Shown here piece by piece: positions 1 through 6,780 of a stretch of 10,581 bases of DNA (position 1 is its first letter; each line of letters opens with the position of its first letter). Source of the stretch: Lachnospiraceae bacterium. Lineage in GTDB: Bacteria > Bacillota > Clostridia > Lachnospirales > Lachnospiraceae. The notes beneath the pieces were generated by a model. The model had not been told where the DNA came from. It saw only the letters and a list, made by a program, of their open reading frames with translations, and did not search any database. Location: NCBI GenBank assembly GCA_014804185.1, contig JAAVAG010000169.1, positions 1-10,581 on the forward strand, written 5' to 3'. Position numbers and translations under genes: made by a program.

Positions 1-555
1 ACCGACAAAGGTGCAAGCCATGTCAATGCTGTCATCCTGAATCGGAAGATTTGTGGCATCGCAGGCAATATAATTTACCCGGGCGTGGGGATAGCTTTTT
101 TTAAATTTAAGTCGATCCTGTTTTAATATATGAAAACTCAGATCAACCGAAATAATGTCCACATCAGGCGCCATATTTTTCAAAAGTTCCCGCAAAAGTA
201 CGCCTCTGCCGGAGGCCACATCCAACAAAAAACCTTTCCGGAGAACGTTTGCTTCCCTGACGATAGCGCTGACGAAATCATTTTCGATTTTTCGCTGGCT
301 GTCAGTCTTGCCTGCGTCAATTTGGCGGTTAAGTTCAGCAAGATTTTCGTCTTTATCATATTTGCTCCAGGAATTGAAAATTTCCTGTTCCTGAGACTGA
401 AAGTCCAGGATTCCGTCATGAACGTAAAAGTTATGTCCCTTTTCACAGACAATTTTTCCTTCCATAATTTCGTCGCCGTCTCTTTTGCTCTCCATAAGCT
501 GAAGCGCTGCTTTGCAATGCGGACAGCGTAGAACCGTCAGAATATTTGTGTACAT
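1..555 (-). CDS. SAM-dependent methyltransferase with N-terminal zinc ribbon (partial, C-terminus beyond left edge)
   Basis: The frame is open from ATG 553-555 to the window edge, giving the first 185 residues. An AAGGAA ribosome binding site lies about 8 bases before the start. Residues 11-41 form a small zinc-ribbon signature: C11-P-H-C14, then C37 and H41, as in Trm112-like or RlmA-type N-terminal modules. After a charged linker comes a class I methyltransferase fold: motif I LDVASGRG at 111-118, the acidic residue D138 that normally contacts the SAM ribose, and an ACDATNLPI...D stretch at 164-175 that resembles motif III/IV. It should be a cytoplasmic enzyme transferring methyl from S-adenosylmethionine; the substrate cannot be read from the sequence. 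The zinc ribbon recalls rRNA methyltransferases such as RlmA, but other small-molecule or quinone-type methyltransferases share this layout, so I do not name it. It lies 54 bases downstream of the activase gene on the same strand. Its base composition is noticeably more AT-rich (sampled 60-base lines about 42-47% GC) than that gene. Confidence 0.88.
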   Translation of the reverse strand, partial: MYTNILTVLRCPHCKAALQLMESKRDGDEIMEGKIVCEKGHNFYVHDGILDFQSQEQEIFNSWSKYDKDENLAELNRQIDAGKTDSQRKIENDFVSAIVREANVLRKGFLLDVASGRGVLLRELLKNMAPDVDIISVDLSFHILKQDRLKFKKSYPHARVNYIACDATNLPIQDDSIDMACTFVG

Positions 556-609
556 TTTGCTGTTCCTTCCCTTTTGCTGTCTATTTATTTTAAATGTCAA
601 AAGTGTTCT

Positions 610-3600
610 TTATGTTTCCGCAACATTTTTCATGGCGGTGGACAGCATCAGCTTGATGCGGTTTAACTGGTTTACCTCGCTGGCGCCCGGATCGTAATCG
701 ATGGCCACAATATTGGACTGCGGGTAAGCCTTGCGGAGAGCCTTGATTACGCCCTTTCCTACCACGTGATTGGGCAGGCACGCGAAAGGCTGACAGCATA
801 CGATATTCGGCACATCGCTGTGGATCAGTTCCACCATCTCTCCCGTGAGGAACCACCCCTCACCGGTCTGGTTGCCGATAGAGACGATCGGTTTTGCATA
901 TTCCACAAGCTTGTAGACGGAAACAGGAGGATGAAAATGCCTGCTTCTTTCAAATTCTTTGGCGGCAGCGCCGCGTAAGCGTTCAATGGCCCAGATGCCC
1001 AGCCTGGAGATGCGGGCAGTCTTTTTGCTCATGCCCAATTCCTCCGCCTTATAGATCTGGTTGTAAAAACAGTAGAGCATGAAGTCTATCAGATCGGGCA
1101 TAACGGCCTCCGCGCCCTCGGACTCTAAGAGTTCCACCAGGTGATTATTTCCGGCGGGAGAAAATTTTACCAGGATTTCTCCCACAATGCCCACGCGAGG
1201 TTTTTTTACATCTCTGATTTCGATGGCGTCAAAATCCCGAATGATCTGTCGGCACAGGCGGTTAAAACGGAAGAAACTCATGTGCTTTGCAGTGACAAAT
1301 TCCTGTACCGTTTTCAGCCATTTTGCGTGCATGGCATCCACGCTGCCGGGTACGGTCTCATAGGGACGCATCCGGTAAACGCAGCGCATAAAGATATCTC
1401 CGAACACCGCGCCGTATGCGGCGCGCAGCAGAAGATCGGCGTTGATATGGAATCCGGGATTGCTCTCGATTCCGGCTAGATTCAGGGATATCACGGGAAT
1501 CTGGGACATGCCCGCCTTTTCCAGCGCGCGGCGGATAAAGCCGATATAGTTGGTGGCGCGGCAGCCGCCACCAGTCTGGCTCATGATAATGGCCGTTTTG
1601 TTCAGATCGTATTTGCCGGAGAGCAGCGCCTCCATAATCTGTCCCACTACCAGCAGGGAAGGGTAGCAGGCATCGTTGTTGACATATTTCAGCCCCATGT
1701 CCACAGAGTGCTTGTTGTCGTTGTCCAGTACCACAAAATTGTATCCGCAGGCATTGAACGCGGGCTGCAGGATCTCGAAGTGGATCGGCGACATCTGCGG
1801 GCACAGGATGGTGTAATTCTTTCTCATATCCTCCGTAAAAGGTACTTTGTGAATGGCGGAGGTATGGATCTCACGTTTTTTATTTTGTTTTTCCCTGACT
1901 TTGATGGCGGACAAAAGAGAGCGGATGCGGATTCTGGCCGCTCCCAGATTATTGACCTCGTCGATCTTCAGGCAGGTATAGATTTTGTCGGAGCCGGACA
2001 GAATATCGTTTACCTGGTCGGTGGTGACGGCATCCAGACCGCAGCCAAAGGAATTCAGCTGGATCAGATCCAGATTGTCCACTGTCTTTACATAGCTTGC
2101 AGCCGCGTAGAGACGGGAATGATACATCCACTGGTCGGAGACGATCAGCGGGCGCTCCGGCGCCGCCAGATGGGAGACAGAGTCCTCCGTCAGCACGGCA
2201 ATGTCGTAGGAGGTGATCAGTTCCGGAATGCCGTGGTGGATCTCGGGGTCTGCGTGGTAGGGGCGTCCCGCCAGGACGATTCCGCGCTTGCCGTTTTCTT
2301 TCATCCAGGCGAGAGTCTCCTCGCCTTTTTTCATCATGTCGTGGCGCGCAGCGTCCAGTTCCGCCCATGCAGCCGATACGGCGGTCCGGATCTCGCTCTC
2401 CGGAAGTTCCTTAAACTCTTTGACCAGGGCGGCGGTGATGGTATCGGGATCGCGGAAAGACATAAAAGGATTGCGGAAAACCACCTCTCCCCGTCCGATC
2501 TCCTCCACATTATTTTTGATATTTTCAGAGTATGAAGTTACAATAGGGCAGTTATAATGATTGTTGGCATCTTCAAACTCATTCCGCTCGTAAAACAGGG
2601 CGGGGTAGAAGATAAAGTCCACACCCTGATGAATCAGCCATGTCACATGGCCGTGCGCCAGCTTGGCCGGATAGCATTCGGACTCGCTGGGGATGGATTC
2701 AATCCCCAGTTCGTAGATCTTGCGGTTGGAACTGGGAGAGAGCACCACCTGGTAGCCCAGCTTTGTAAAAAAAGTAAACCAGAACGGATAATTTTCGTAC
2801 ATATTGAGCACTCTGGGAATACCCACACTGCCACGGGGAGCTTTGTCGGGCGTCAGAGGCTCGTAGGAAAAGAGGCGCTTTATCTTGTAGTCGAACAGAT
2901 TCGGCACATTATTTTCGTTTTTTGTCTTGCCGAGGCCCCGCTCACACCGATTGCCGGAGATGTACTGGCGGCCGCCGGAAAATCTGTTGATGGTCAGGCG
3001 GCAGTTGTTGGTGCAGCCTTTGCATTTTGCCATGCTGGTCTCAAACTGCAGCGTATCGATTTTGGCGAAAGGAAGCATGGTGGTCTCATACCCTTTCGTA
3101 TAGCGGTCCCGCGCGATCAGGGCCGCGCCGAAAGCACCCATGATACCCGCGATATCGGGGCGGATGGCTTCGCAGTCCGCGATCTTCTCAAAACTGCGCA
3201 GAACAGCGTCATTGTAAAATGTACCGCCCTGCACCACAATGTTCCTGCCAAGCTGTGAGGCGTCGGACACCTTGATTACCTTAAACAGGGCATTTTTTAT
3301 AACGGAGTAGGCCAGCCCAGCGGAGATGTCCGCAACGGAAGCTCCTTCTTTCTGCGCCTGCTTGACTTTGGAATTCATAAATACCGTGCACCGGGTTCCC
3401 AGGTCGATGGGATGCTCCGCAAAAAGAGCGGCCGCAGCAAAATCCTGTACGCTGTAATTCAGGGATTTGGCAAAGGTCTCAATAAAGGAACCGCAGCCGG
3501 AGGAACAGGCTTCGTTCAGCTGTACGCTGTCCACGGTCTGGTTTTTGATTTTAATGCATTTCATATCCTGACCGCCGATATCCAGGATACAGTCCACATC

Positions 3601-4833
3601 GGGGTTAAAGAATGCGGCGGCGTTGTAGTGCGCAACGGTCTCCACCTCCCCGTCGTCCAGAAGAAAAGCGGCTTTCATCAGCGCCTCGCCGTAGCCGGTG
3701 GAACAGGAACGGACAATCTTCACATCCGCCGGAAGCTGTGCATAGATCTCCCGGATGGAGCGGATGGCAGTCTTGAGAGGACTGCCGTCGTTGCCGGAAT
3801 AAAAAGAATAGAGAAGGGAGCCGTCCTCGCCGATCAGGGCGACTTTTGTAGTGGTGGAACCGGCGTCGATGCCCAGAAAAGCATTGCCCTTATAGTCTGC
3901 CAGAGGGGCGGCGGCCACATGGTGGCGGCTGTGCCTTTCCTGAAACAGGGCGTAATCTTCCTGAGAGGCAAACAGGGGCTCCATGCGCTCCACTTCAAAT
4001 TCCATTTTAATATCTGAAGAAAGTTTTCCCACCATCTCCTCCATGGTGCAGGAAATCTCTTCCTTTGCGTTCATGGCGGAACCGATGGCGGCAAAAAGAT
4101 GGGAATTGGCGGTGTCTATAATATGCGCATCATCCAGCTTCAGCGTGCGGATAAAGGCTGTTTTTAACTCGGACAGGAAATGCAGAGGGCCGCCCAGAAA
4201 AGCCACATGTCCGCGGATGGGCTTGCCGCAGGCAAGTCCGCTGATCGTCTGGTTGACAACCGCCTGAAAAATAGAGGCGGAAAGATCCTCTTTTGTGGCT
4301 CCCTCGTTGATCAGGGGCTGAATGTCGGTCTTGGCAAATACGCCGCAGCGGGCGGCTATGGTATATAGAGAATGGTAATTTTTGGCATATTCGTTCAGAC
4401 CGGACGCGTCCGTCTGGATCAGAGACGCCATCTGGTCGATAAAGGAACCCGTGCCTCCGGCGCAGATGCCGTTCATGCGCTGTTCCACATTTCCGCCCTC
4501 AAAATAGATGATCTTGGCGTCCTCGCCGCCAAGTTCAATGGCCACATCCGTCTGGGGGGCCAGCTCTTTCAGTGCGGTGGCCACGGCAATGACTTCCTGA
4601 TTGAAAGGAACACCCAGGTGATTTGCCAGGGTCAGTCCGCCGGAACCGGTGATCATGGGAGAGAGGGTGATATTCCCCAGTTCACTGTATGCTTTCTGTA
4701 AGAGATCTGCCAGTGTCTCACGGATGTTGGCATAGTGTCTCTTATAGTCTGAGAACAGGATATTGTGCCGTGCATCCAATATGGCAATTTTGACTGTCGT
4801 AGAGCCGATATCAATACCCAAAGTATAACTCAT
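610..4833 (-). CDS. 2-hydroxyacyl-CoA dehydratase activase / dehydratase-like fusion protein (BcrA/BadF/HgdC ATPase x2 + DUF2229 + HgdB-like)
   Basis: This 1407-residue chain has four parts. Residues 1-255 and about 318-575 are two ASKHA-fold activase ATPases of the HgdC/BcrA/BadF family. Each has a phosphate-1 loop (DIGSTTVK 8-15; DAGSTTTK 323-330), a phosphate-2 loop (ELGGEDAK 100-107; DIGGQDMK 418-425) and two cysteines 39 residues apart (C124/C163; C443/C482), matching the [4Fe-4S] ligands of HgdC. A cysteine cluster follows at C604, C607, C611 and C630. Residues about 670-975 match the DUF2229/COG3580 type (GIPRVLNMYENYPFW 671-685, ESECYPAK 717-724, NSFGCGLDAVT 927-937). Residues about 1005-1407 match the COG3581/HgdB-like type, with C1011, C1056, C1091 and C1346/C1347/C1352. 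In the family, ATP hydrolysis drives low-potential electron transfer to an iron-sulfur dehydratase or reductase partner. Here activator and acceptor-like modules share one chain. The physiological substrate is unknown. Fusions of this length occur widely in clostridia and are usually annotated only as activators. The ATG has an AGAGGTG site 9 bases upstream. Confidence 0.93.
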   Translation of the reverse strand: MSYTLGIDIGSTTVKIAILDARHNILFSDYKRHYANIRETLADLLQKAYSELGNITLSPMITGSGGLTLANHLGVPFNQEVIAVATALKELAPQTDVAIELGGEDAKIIYFEGGNVEQRMNGICAGGTGSFIDQMASLIQTDASGLNEYAKNYHSLYTIAARCGVFAKTDIQPLINEGATKEDLSASIFQAVVNQTISGLACGKPIRGHVAFLGGPLHFLSELKTAFIRTLKLDDAHIIDTANSHLFAAIGSAMNAKEEISCTMEEMVGKLSSDIKMEFEVERMEPLFASQEDYALFQERHSRHHVAAAPLADYKGNAFLGIDAGSTTTKVALIGEDGSLLYSFYSGNDGSPLKTAIRSIREIYAQLPADVKIVRSCSTGYGEALMKAAFLLDDGEVETVAHYNAAAFFNPDVDCILDIGGQDMKCIKIKNQTVDSVQLNEACSSGCGSFIETFAKSLNYSVQDFAAAALFAEHPIDLGTRCTVFMNSKVKQAQKEGASVADISAGLAYSVIKNALFKVIKVSDASQLGRNIVVQGGTFYNDAVLRSFEKIADCEAIRPDIAGIMGAFGAALIARDRYTKGYETTMLPFAKIDTLQFETSMAKCKGCTNNCRLTINRFSGGRQYISGNRCERGLGKTKNENNVPNLFDYKIKRLFSYEPLTPDKAPRGSVGIPRVLNMYENYPFWFTFFTKLGYQVVLSPSSNRKIYELGIESIPSESECYPAKLAHGHVTWLIHQGVDFIFYPALFYERNEFEDANNHYNCPIVTSYSENIKNNVEEIGRGEVVFRNPFMSFRDPDTITAALVKEFKELPESEIRTAVSAAWAELDAARHDMMKKGEETLAWMKENGKRGIVLAGRPYHADPEIHHGIPELITSYDIAVLTEDSVSHLAAPERPLIVSDQWMYHSRLYAAASYVKTVDNLDLIQLNSFGCGLDAVTTDQVNDILSGSDKIYTCLKIDEVNNLGAARIRIRSLLSAIKVREKQNKKREIHTSAIHKVPFTEDMRKNYTILCPQMSPIHFEILQPAFNACGYNFVVLDNDNKHSVDMGLKYVNNDACYPSLLVVGQIMEALLSGKYDLNKTAIIMSQTGGGCRATNYIGFIRRALEKAGMSQIPVISLNLAGIESNPGFHINADLLLRAAYGAVFGDIFMRCVYRMRPYETVPGSVDAMHAKWLKTVQEFVTAKHMSFFRFNRLCRQIIRDFDAIEIRDVKKPRVGIVGEILVKFSPAGNNHLVELLESEGAEAVMPDLIDFMLYCFYNQIYKAEELGMSKKTARISRLGIWAIERLRGAAAKEFERSRHFHPPVSVYKLVEYAKPIVSIGNQTGEGWFLTGEMVELIHSDVPNIVCCQPFACLPNHVVGKGVIKALRKAYPQSNIVAIDYDPGASEVNQLNRIKLMLSTAMKNVAET

Positions 4834-4842
4834 ATTTTAATA

Positions 4843-4849
4843 CACCTCT
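4843..4849 (-). promoter_or_regulatory. Ribosome binding site of the activase fusion
   Basis: On the minus strand this reads AGAGGTG, 9 bases before ATG 4831-4833, within a purine-rich stretch. It supports the chosen start, whose protein begins directly with the beta-strand and phosphate loop MSYTLGIDIGSTT expected at the N-terminus of this ATPase family. Confidence 0.75.
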
Positions 4850-4907
4850 TCCTTTTCTTTCCTTATAAAAAGGCGTTAACAGCAATGTGCGCGATTGCGA
4901 CACACTT

Positions 4908-4920
4908 TCGTATTATACGA
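4908..4920. promoter_or_regulatory. Perfect 13-base inverted repeat over the leftward -10 box (candidate operator)
   Basis: TCGTAT-T-ATACGA has six-base arms in perfect dyad symmetry around one central base, and it contains the whole -10 box of the activase promoter. A dimeric repressor bound here would block polymerase. Part of the symmetry comes from the palindromic tendency of TATA sequences, so the operator role is inferred. Confidence 0.4.
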
Positions 4921-4940
4921 CAGGAATCAGCAAAATGCAA
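4912..4940 (-). promoter_or_regulatory. Candidate sigma-A promoter for the activase fusion
   Basis: The minus strand carries a perfect -10 box TATAAT (4912-4917) with a weak -35 box TTGCAT (4935-4940, three of six consensus bases) at the ideal 17-base spacing. Transcription would start near 4905 and give a leader of about 70 bases. The strength of the -10 and its position in the divergent gap make it the best leftward candidate; the weak -35 leaves room for an activator. Confidence 0.55.
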
Positions 4941-5022
4941 TGAACAAACTCGAAACATGCCGAAGAGAAAACAAAAATTTTCTAAACAAAACAAAAATAA
5001 TCTTAAATCTTATTTTCGTCAG

Positions 5023-5051
5023 TTTACTTATCGGGTGGAGAATGATAAAAT
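5023..5051 (+). promoter_or_regulatory. Candidate sigma-A promoter for the rhomboid-like/sigma-like/M16C/era gene run
   Basis: TTTACT (5023-5028; four of six consensus bases) and TAAAAT (5046-5051; five of six) are separated by exactly 17 bases. The 50 bases upstream are very A/T-rich with several A-tracts, as expected of an UP-element. Transcription would begin near 5058, leaving a leader of about 60 bases before the start codon at 5120. No comparably good promoter was found in the downstream gaps, so this may serve the whole rightward run. Confidence 0.6.
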
Positions 5052-5108
5052 GTATTCAAGTGCGCCGGAAAACATGATGGATAGATATGGAAAATACGGC
5101 ACGGAAGC

Positions 5109-5116
5109 GGAGGAAG
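5109..5116 (+). promoter_or_regulatory. Strong ribosome binding site that sets the rhomboid-like start
   Basis: GGAGGAAG lies 6 bases (counted from GGAGG) before ATG 5120. The alternative in-frame ATG at 5087 has no comparable site and would put this Shine-Dalgarno inside the coding region, so the 5120 start is preferred. Confidence 0.8.
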
Positions 5117-5119
5117 TTT

Positions 5120-6004
5120 ATGCGTCCAATGAGCAGGTTTGAGAAAAAGTTCGGGAGATATGCCATTCCCAATCTGACCACAATATTGATTCTGTTTTAT
5201 GCGGTGGGATATCTGCTGCAGTATATGTTTCCTGAACTGCTGAATTATATGACGCTGAATCCGTATCTGATCCTGCATGGGCAGGTCTGGAGGCTGATCA
5301 CATGGGTGGTGGTTCCTCCGTCCATGGGCGGTATTCTGAGCGTTTTGATCATGATGTATTTTTACTGGTTTCTGGGGACTACGCTGGAGAGAACCTGGGG
5401 GACCTGGCGGTATAACGTCTATATGTTTTCCGGCATGTTTTTTACGATTCTGGGCAGTTTTGCGGCACTGGGAATCAGTTACCTGATCTATGATGACGTC
5501 TGGTGGGAACTGGCCAGCAATATAGGCGTCATGTACTTTAACACAAGCTACATCAATATGTCCATTTTCCTTGCCTTTGCGGTGACGTTCCCGGAGATGC
5601 AGGTACTGCTTATGTTTATCATTCCCATCAAGGTCAAGTGGATGGGGCTTGTCTACGGCGTGATGATCGTGTGGCAGTTTATTGAGGGAGCAAAGATTGA
5701 TCTGGGCGTCATGGTATTGGACATCAGCCTTTTCTCCCGCATGGCCATCGTGTTTTCGCTGCTGAACTTCATTGTCTTTTATCTGACTTCCAGGCGGCTG
5801 ATTATCAGTCCCAAACAGATACACAGGCGTCAGGAATTTAAGCGGGAGGTTCACAGGAGCGCCAAGGTCACCCGGCATAAATGTGCGATCTGCGGCAGAA
5901 CCGACGAGAGCGACCCGGATATGGAATTCCGGTTCTGCTCCAAGTGCAACGGCAATTATGAGTACTGTCAGGATCATCTTTTTACACACAGGCATGTGGA
6001 ATAG
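5120..6004 (+). CDS. Rhomboid-fold integral membrane protein without catalytic serine, with C-terminal zinc ribbon
   Basis: The 294-residue protein has a basic N-terminus and then several hydrophobic segments (roughly 18-36, 59-85, 98-123, 145-169, 175-195, 208-232). Rhomboid-like landmarks are visible: LHGQVWRLITW at 52-62, LERTWGTWRYN at 89-99 and the TFPEMQVLL...IPIKVKW block at 156-174, which is typical of bacterial rhomboid-family proteins. Active rhomboids carry a GxSG serine before that block and a histidine in a later helix. Here the serine position reads NTSYINMS (141-148), with no GxSG, and no histidine appears in the later helices, so proteolysis is unlikely. After the membrane part, residues 233-252 are basic. 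Residues 253-294 hold C255, C258, C273, C276, C283, H286, H290 and H292, enough for one or two zinc sites, presumably cytoplasmic. It is the first gene after a good promoter and is followed 11 bases later by the sigma-like gene. Role unknown; a membrane scaffold or receptor is plausible. Confidence 0.85.
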   Translation: MRPMSRFEKKFGRYAIPNLTTILILFYAVGYLLQYMFPELLNYMTLNPYLILHGQVWRLITWVVVPPSMGGILSVLIMMYFYWFLGTTLERTWGTWRYNVYMFSGMFFTILGSFAALGISYLIYDDVWWELASNIGVMYFNTSYINMSIFLAFAVTFPEMQVLLMFIIPIKVKWMGLVYGVMIVWQFIEGAKIDLGVMVLDISLFSRMAIVFSLLNFIVFYLTSRRLIISPKQIHRRQEFKREVHRSAKVTRHKCAICGRTDESDPDMEFRFCSKCNGNYEYCQDHLFTHRHVE

Positions 6005-6005
6005 T

Positions 6006-6010
6006 GGAGG
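6006..6010 (+). promoter_or_regulatory. Ribosome binding site that sets the sigma-like start
   Basis: GGAGG lies 5 bases before ATG 6016. A GTG at 6004, in the same frame, overlaps the end of the previous gene and would itself contain this site, so ATG 6016 is preferred. Confidence 0.75.
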
Positions 6011-6015
6011 CGTAT

Positions 6016-6780
6016 ATGGATCAGGAACGCTTATTTGTCAGGACGTTGGAAAAAGTAAAAAAAATGGCCAGAGAGCAGGAAAACTGCATCCGAAGCGAGC
6101 AGGTCAGAGAGGCTTTTTCCCCGCTCTCCCTGGATGAGATGCAGCTTTTGCAGATTTATGATTATCTGCGAAAACATGGGATCGGAGTGGACGAGCCGGC
6201 AGATGGGGAGGAGAGCCTGACAGAGGAGGAAAAGGATTATCTTCAGGAATACCTGGAGACATTGGAGCAGCTGGAGCGGGTCAGCGAGGGGGAACTGGAG
6301 GCGATCTCGCTGTCGGCCATGGCCGGGGACGCGGACGCGCAAAAGAAACTGGCGGAGCAGTATCTGCCCCATGTGGCGGATCTGGCAAAGCTGTACGCCG
6401 GGCAGGGCGTTTTTCTGGAGGATCTTATCGGAGAGGGCAACGTGGCGCTCACTGTCGGCGTGCAGATGCTGGGATGCCTGGAGCGGGCATCCGAGGTACA
6501 GGGAATGCTGGGCAAAATGATCATGGACGCCATGGAGGACTATATCTCGGAGAATGCCGAGGCGGGGAGAAAAAATCGGCGCGTGGAGGAGCGGGTCAAC
6601 CGTGTGGCGGATGCCGCCAGAAGCCTGGCACAGGATCTGGGCAGGAAAGTAACGCCCGAGGAACTGGCACAGGAGACAAAGCTGCAGGTCCAGACTATCC
6701 GGGATGCCATGCGTCTGAGCGGCTATAAAATCGAAGATCTGGAAAATGCGGATCAGGGAAACGGAGAGCAGCAGGAATGA
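6016..6780 (+). CDS. Sigma-70-like protein lacking normal regions 2.3/2.4 and region 4
   Basis: The protein has 254 residues. Residues 5-58 resemble sigma region 1.1 (helical, ending YDYLRKHGIGV 48-58). Residues 91-152 resemble regions 1.2 to 2.2: AMAGDADAQKKLAEQYLPHV at 101-120, then GVFLEDLIGEGNVAL at 131-145, close to the canonical 'FLDLIQEGNIGL' core-binding helix. Residues 190-236 look like region 3 (RSLAQDLGRKVTPEELAQET 202-221). Between them, at 153-189, the expected aromatic promoter-melting and -10 recognition helices (FKFSTYATWWIRQ-type) are replaced by an unrelated helical stretch with one aromatic residue (Y176). The chain ends without region 4, the -35 recognition domain. It should still bind RNA polymerase core but is unlikely to melt and recognise promoters normally. 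It could be a decoy, anti-sigma-like regulator or polymerase accessory factor; that is inference. Its last four bases overlap the next gene (ATGA). Confidence 0.82.
   Translation: MDQERLFVRTLEKVKKMAREQENCIRSEQVREAFSPLSLDEMQLLQIYDYLRKHGIGVDEPADGEESLTEEEKDYLQEYLETLEQLERVSEGELEAISLSAMAGDADAQKKLAEQYLPHVADLAKLYAGQGVFLEDLIGEGNVALTVGVQMLGCLERASEVQGMLGKMIMDAMEDYISENAEAGRKNRRVEERVNRVADAARSLAQDLGRKVTPEELAQETKLQVQTIRDAMRLSGYKIEDLENADQGNGEQQE

Noticed and set aside
180..452. 90-residue minus-strand open frame starting MSVKRDITF
   Set aside because: Same strand as the methyltransferase but another frame. The methyltransferase frame carries the zinc ribbon and SAM motifs, so this one is a shadow.
572..600. 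Minus-strand TTGACA (595-600) as a separate promoter for the methyltransferase
   Set aside because: The -35 match is perfect, but at 17-base spacing the -10 position reads GCAAAA, so no complete promoter is present.
1408..1425. Seven-base GC-only hairpin (CGCGCCG-TATG-CGGCGCG)
   Set aside because: It is inside the conserved coding region of the activase fusion (around AAYGAVFGD) and has no U-tract. Alanine and glycine codons in GC-rich DNA easily give such repeats.
1708..2535. 275-residue plus-strand open frame inside the activase fusion
   Set aside because: Antisense to conserved DUF2229/COG3580 sequence; the translation has no recognisable domain and no upstream promoter.
5087..5119. Upstream ATG for the rhomboid-like gene
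   Set aside because: It would include the strong GGAGGAAG site as coding sequence; the ATG at 5120 has the correct spacing.
4765..5142. Plus-strand open frame spanning the divergent gap
   Set aside because: It starts inside the activase gene on the opposite strand, crosses both predicted promoters, has no ribosome binding site, and its composition follows the AT-rich spacer.
5024..5995. 323-residue open frame on the minus strand opposite the rhomboid-like gene
   Set aside because: It lies antisense to a well-supported gene, is dominated by His, Gln, Pro and Asn, and shows no domain. It would also read through the rightward promoter region. It is a reading-frame shadow.
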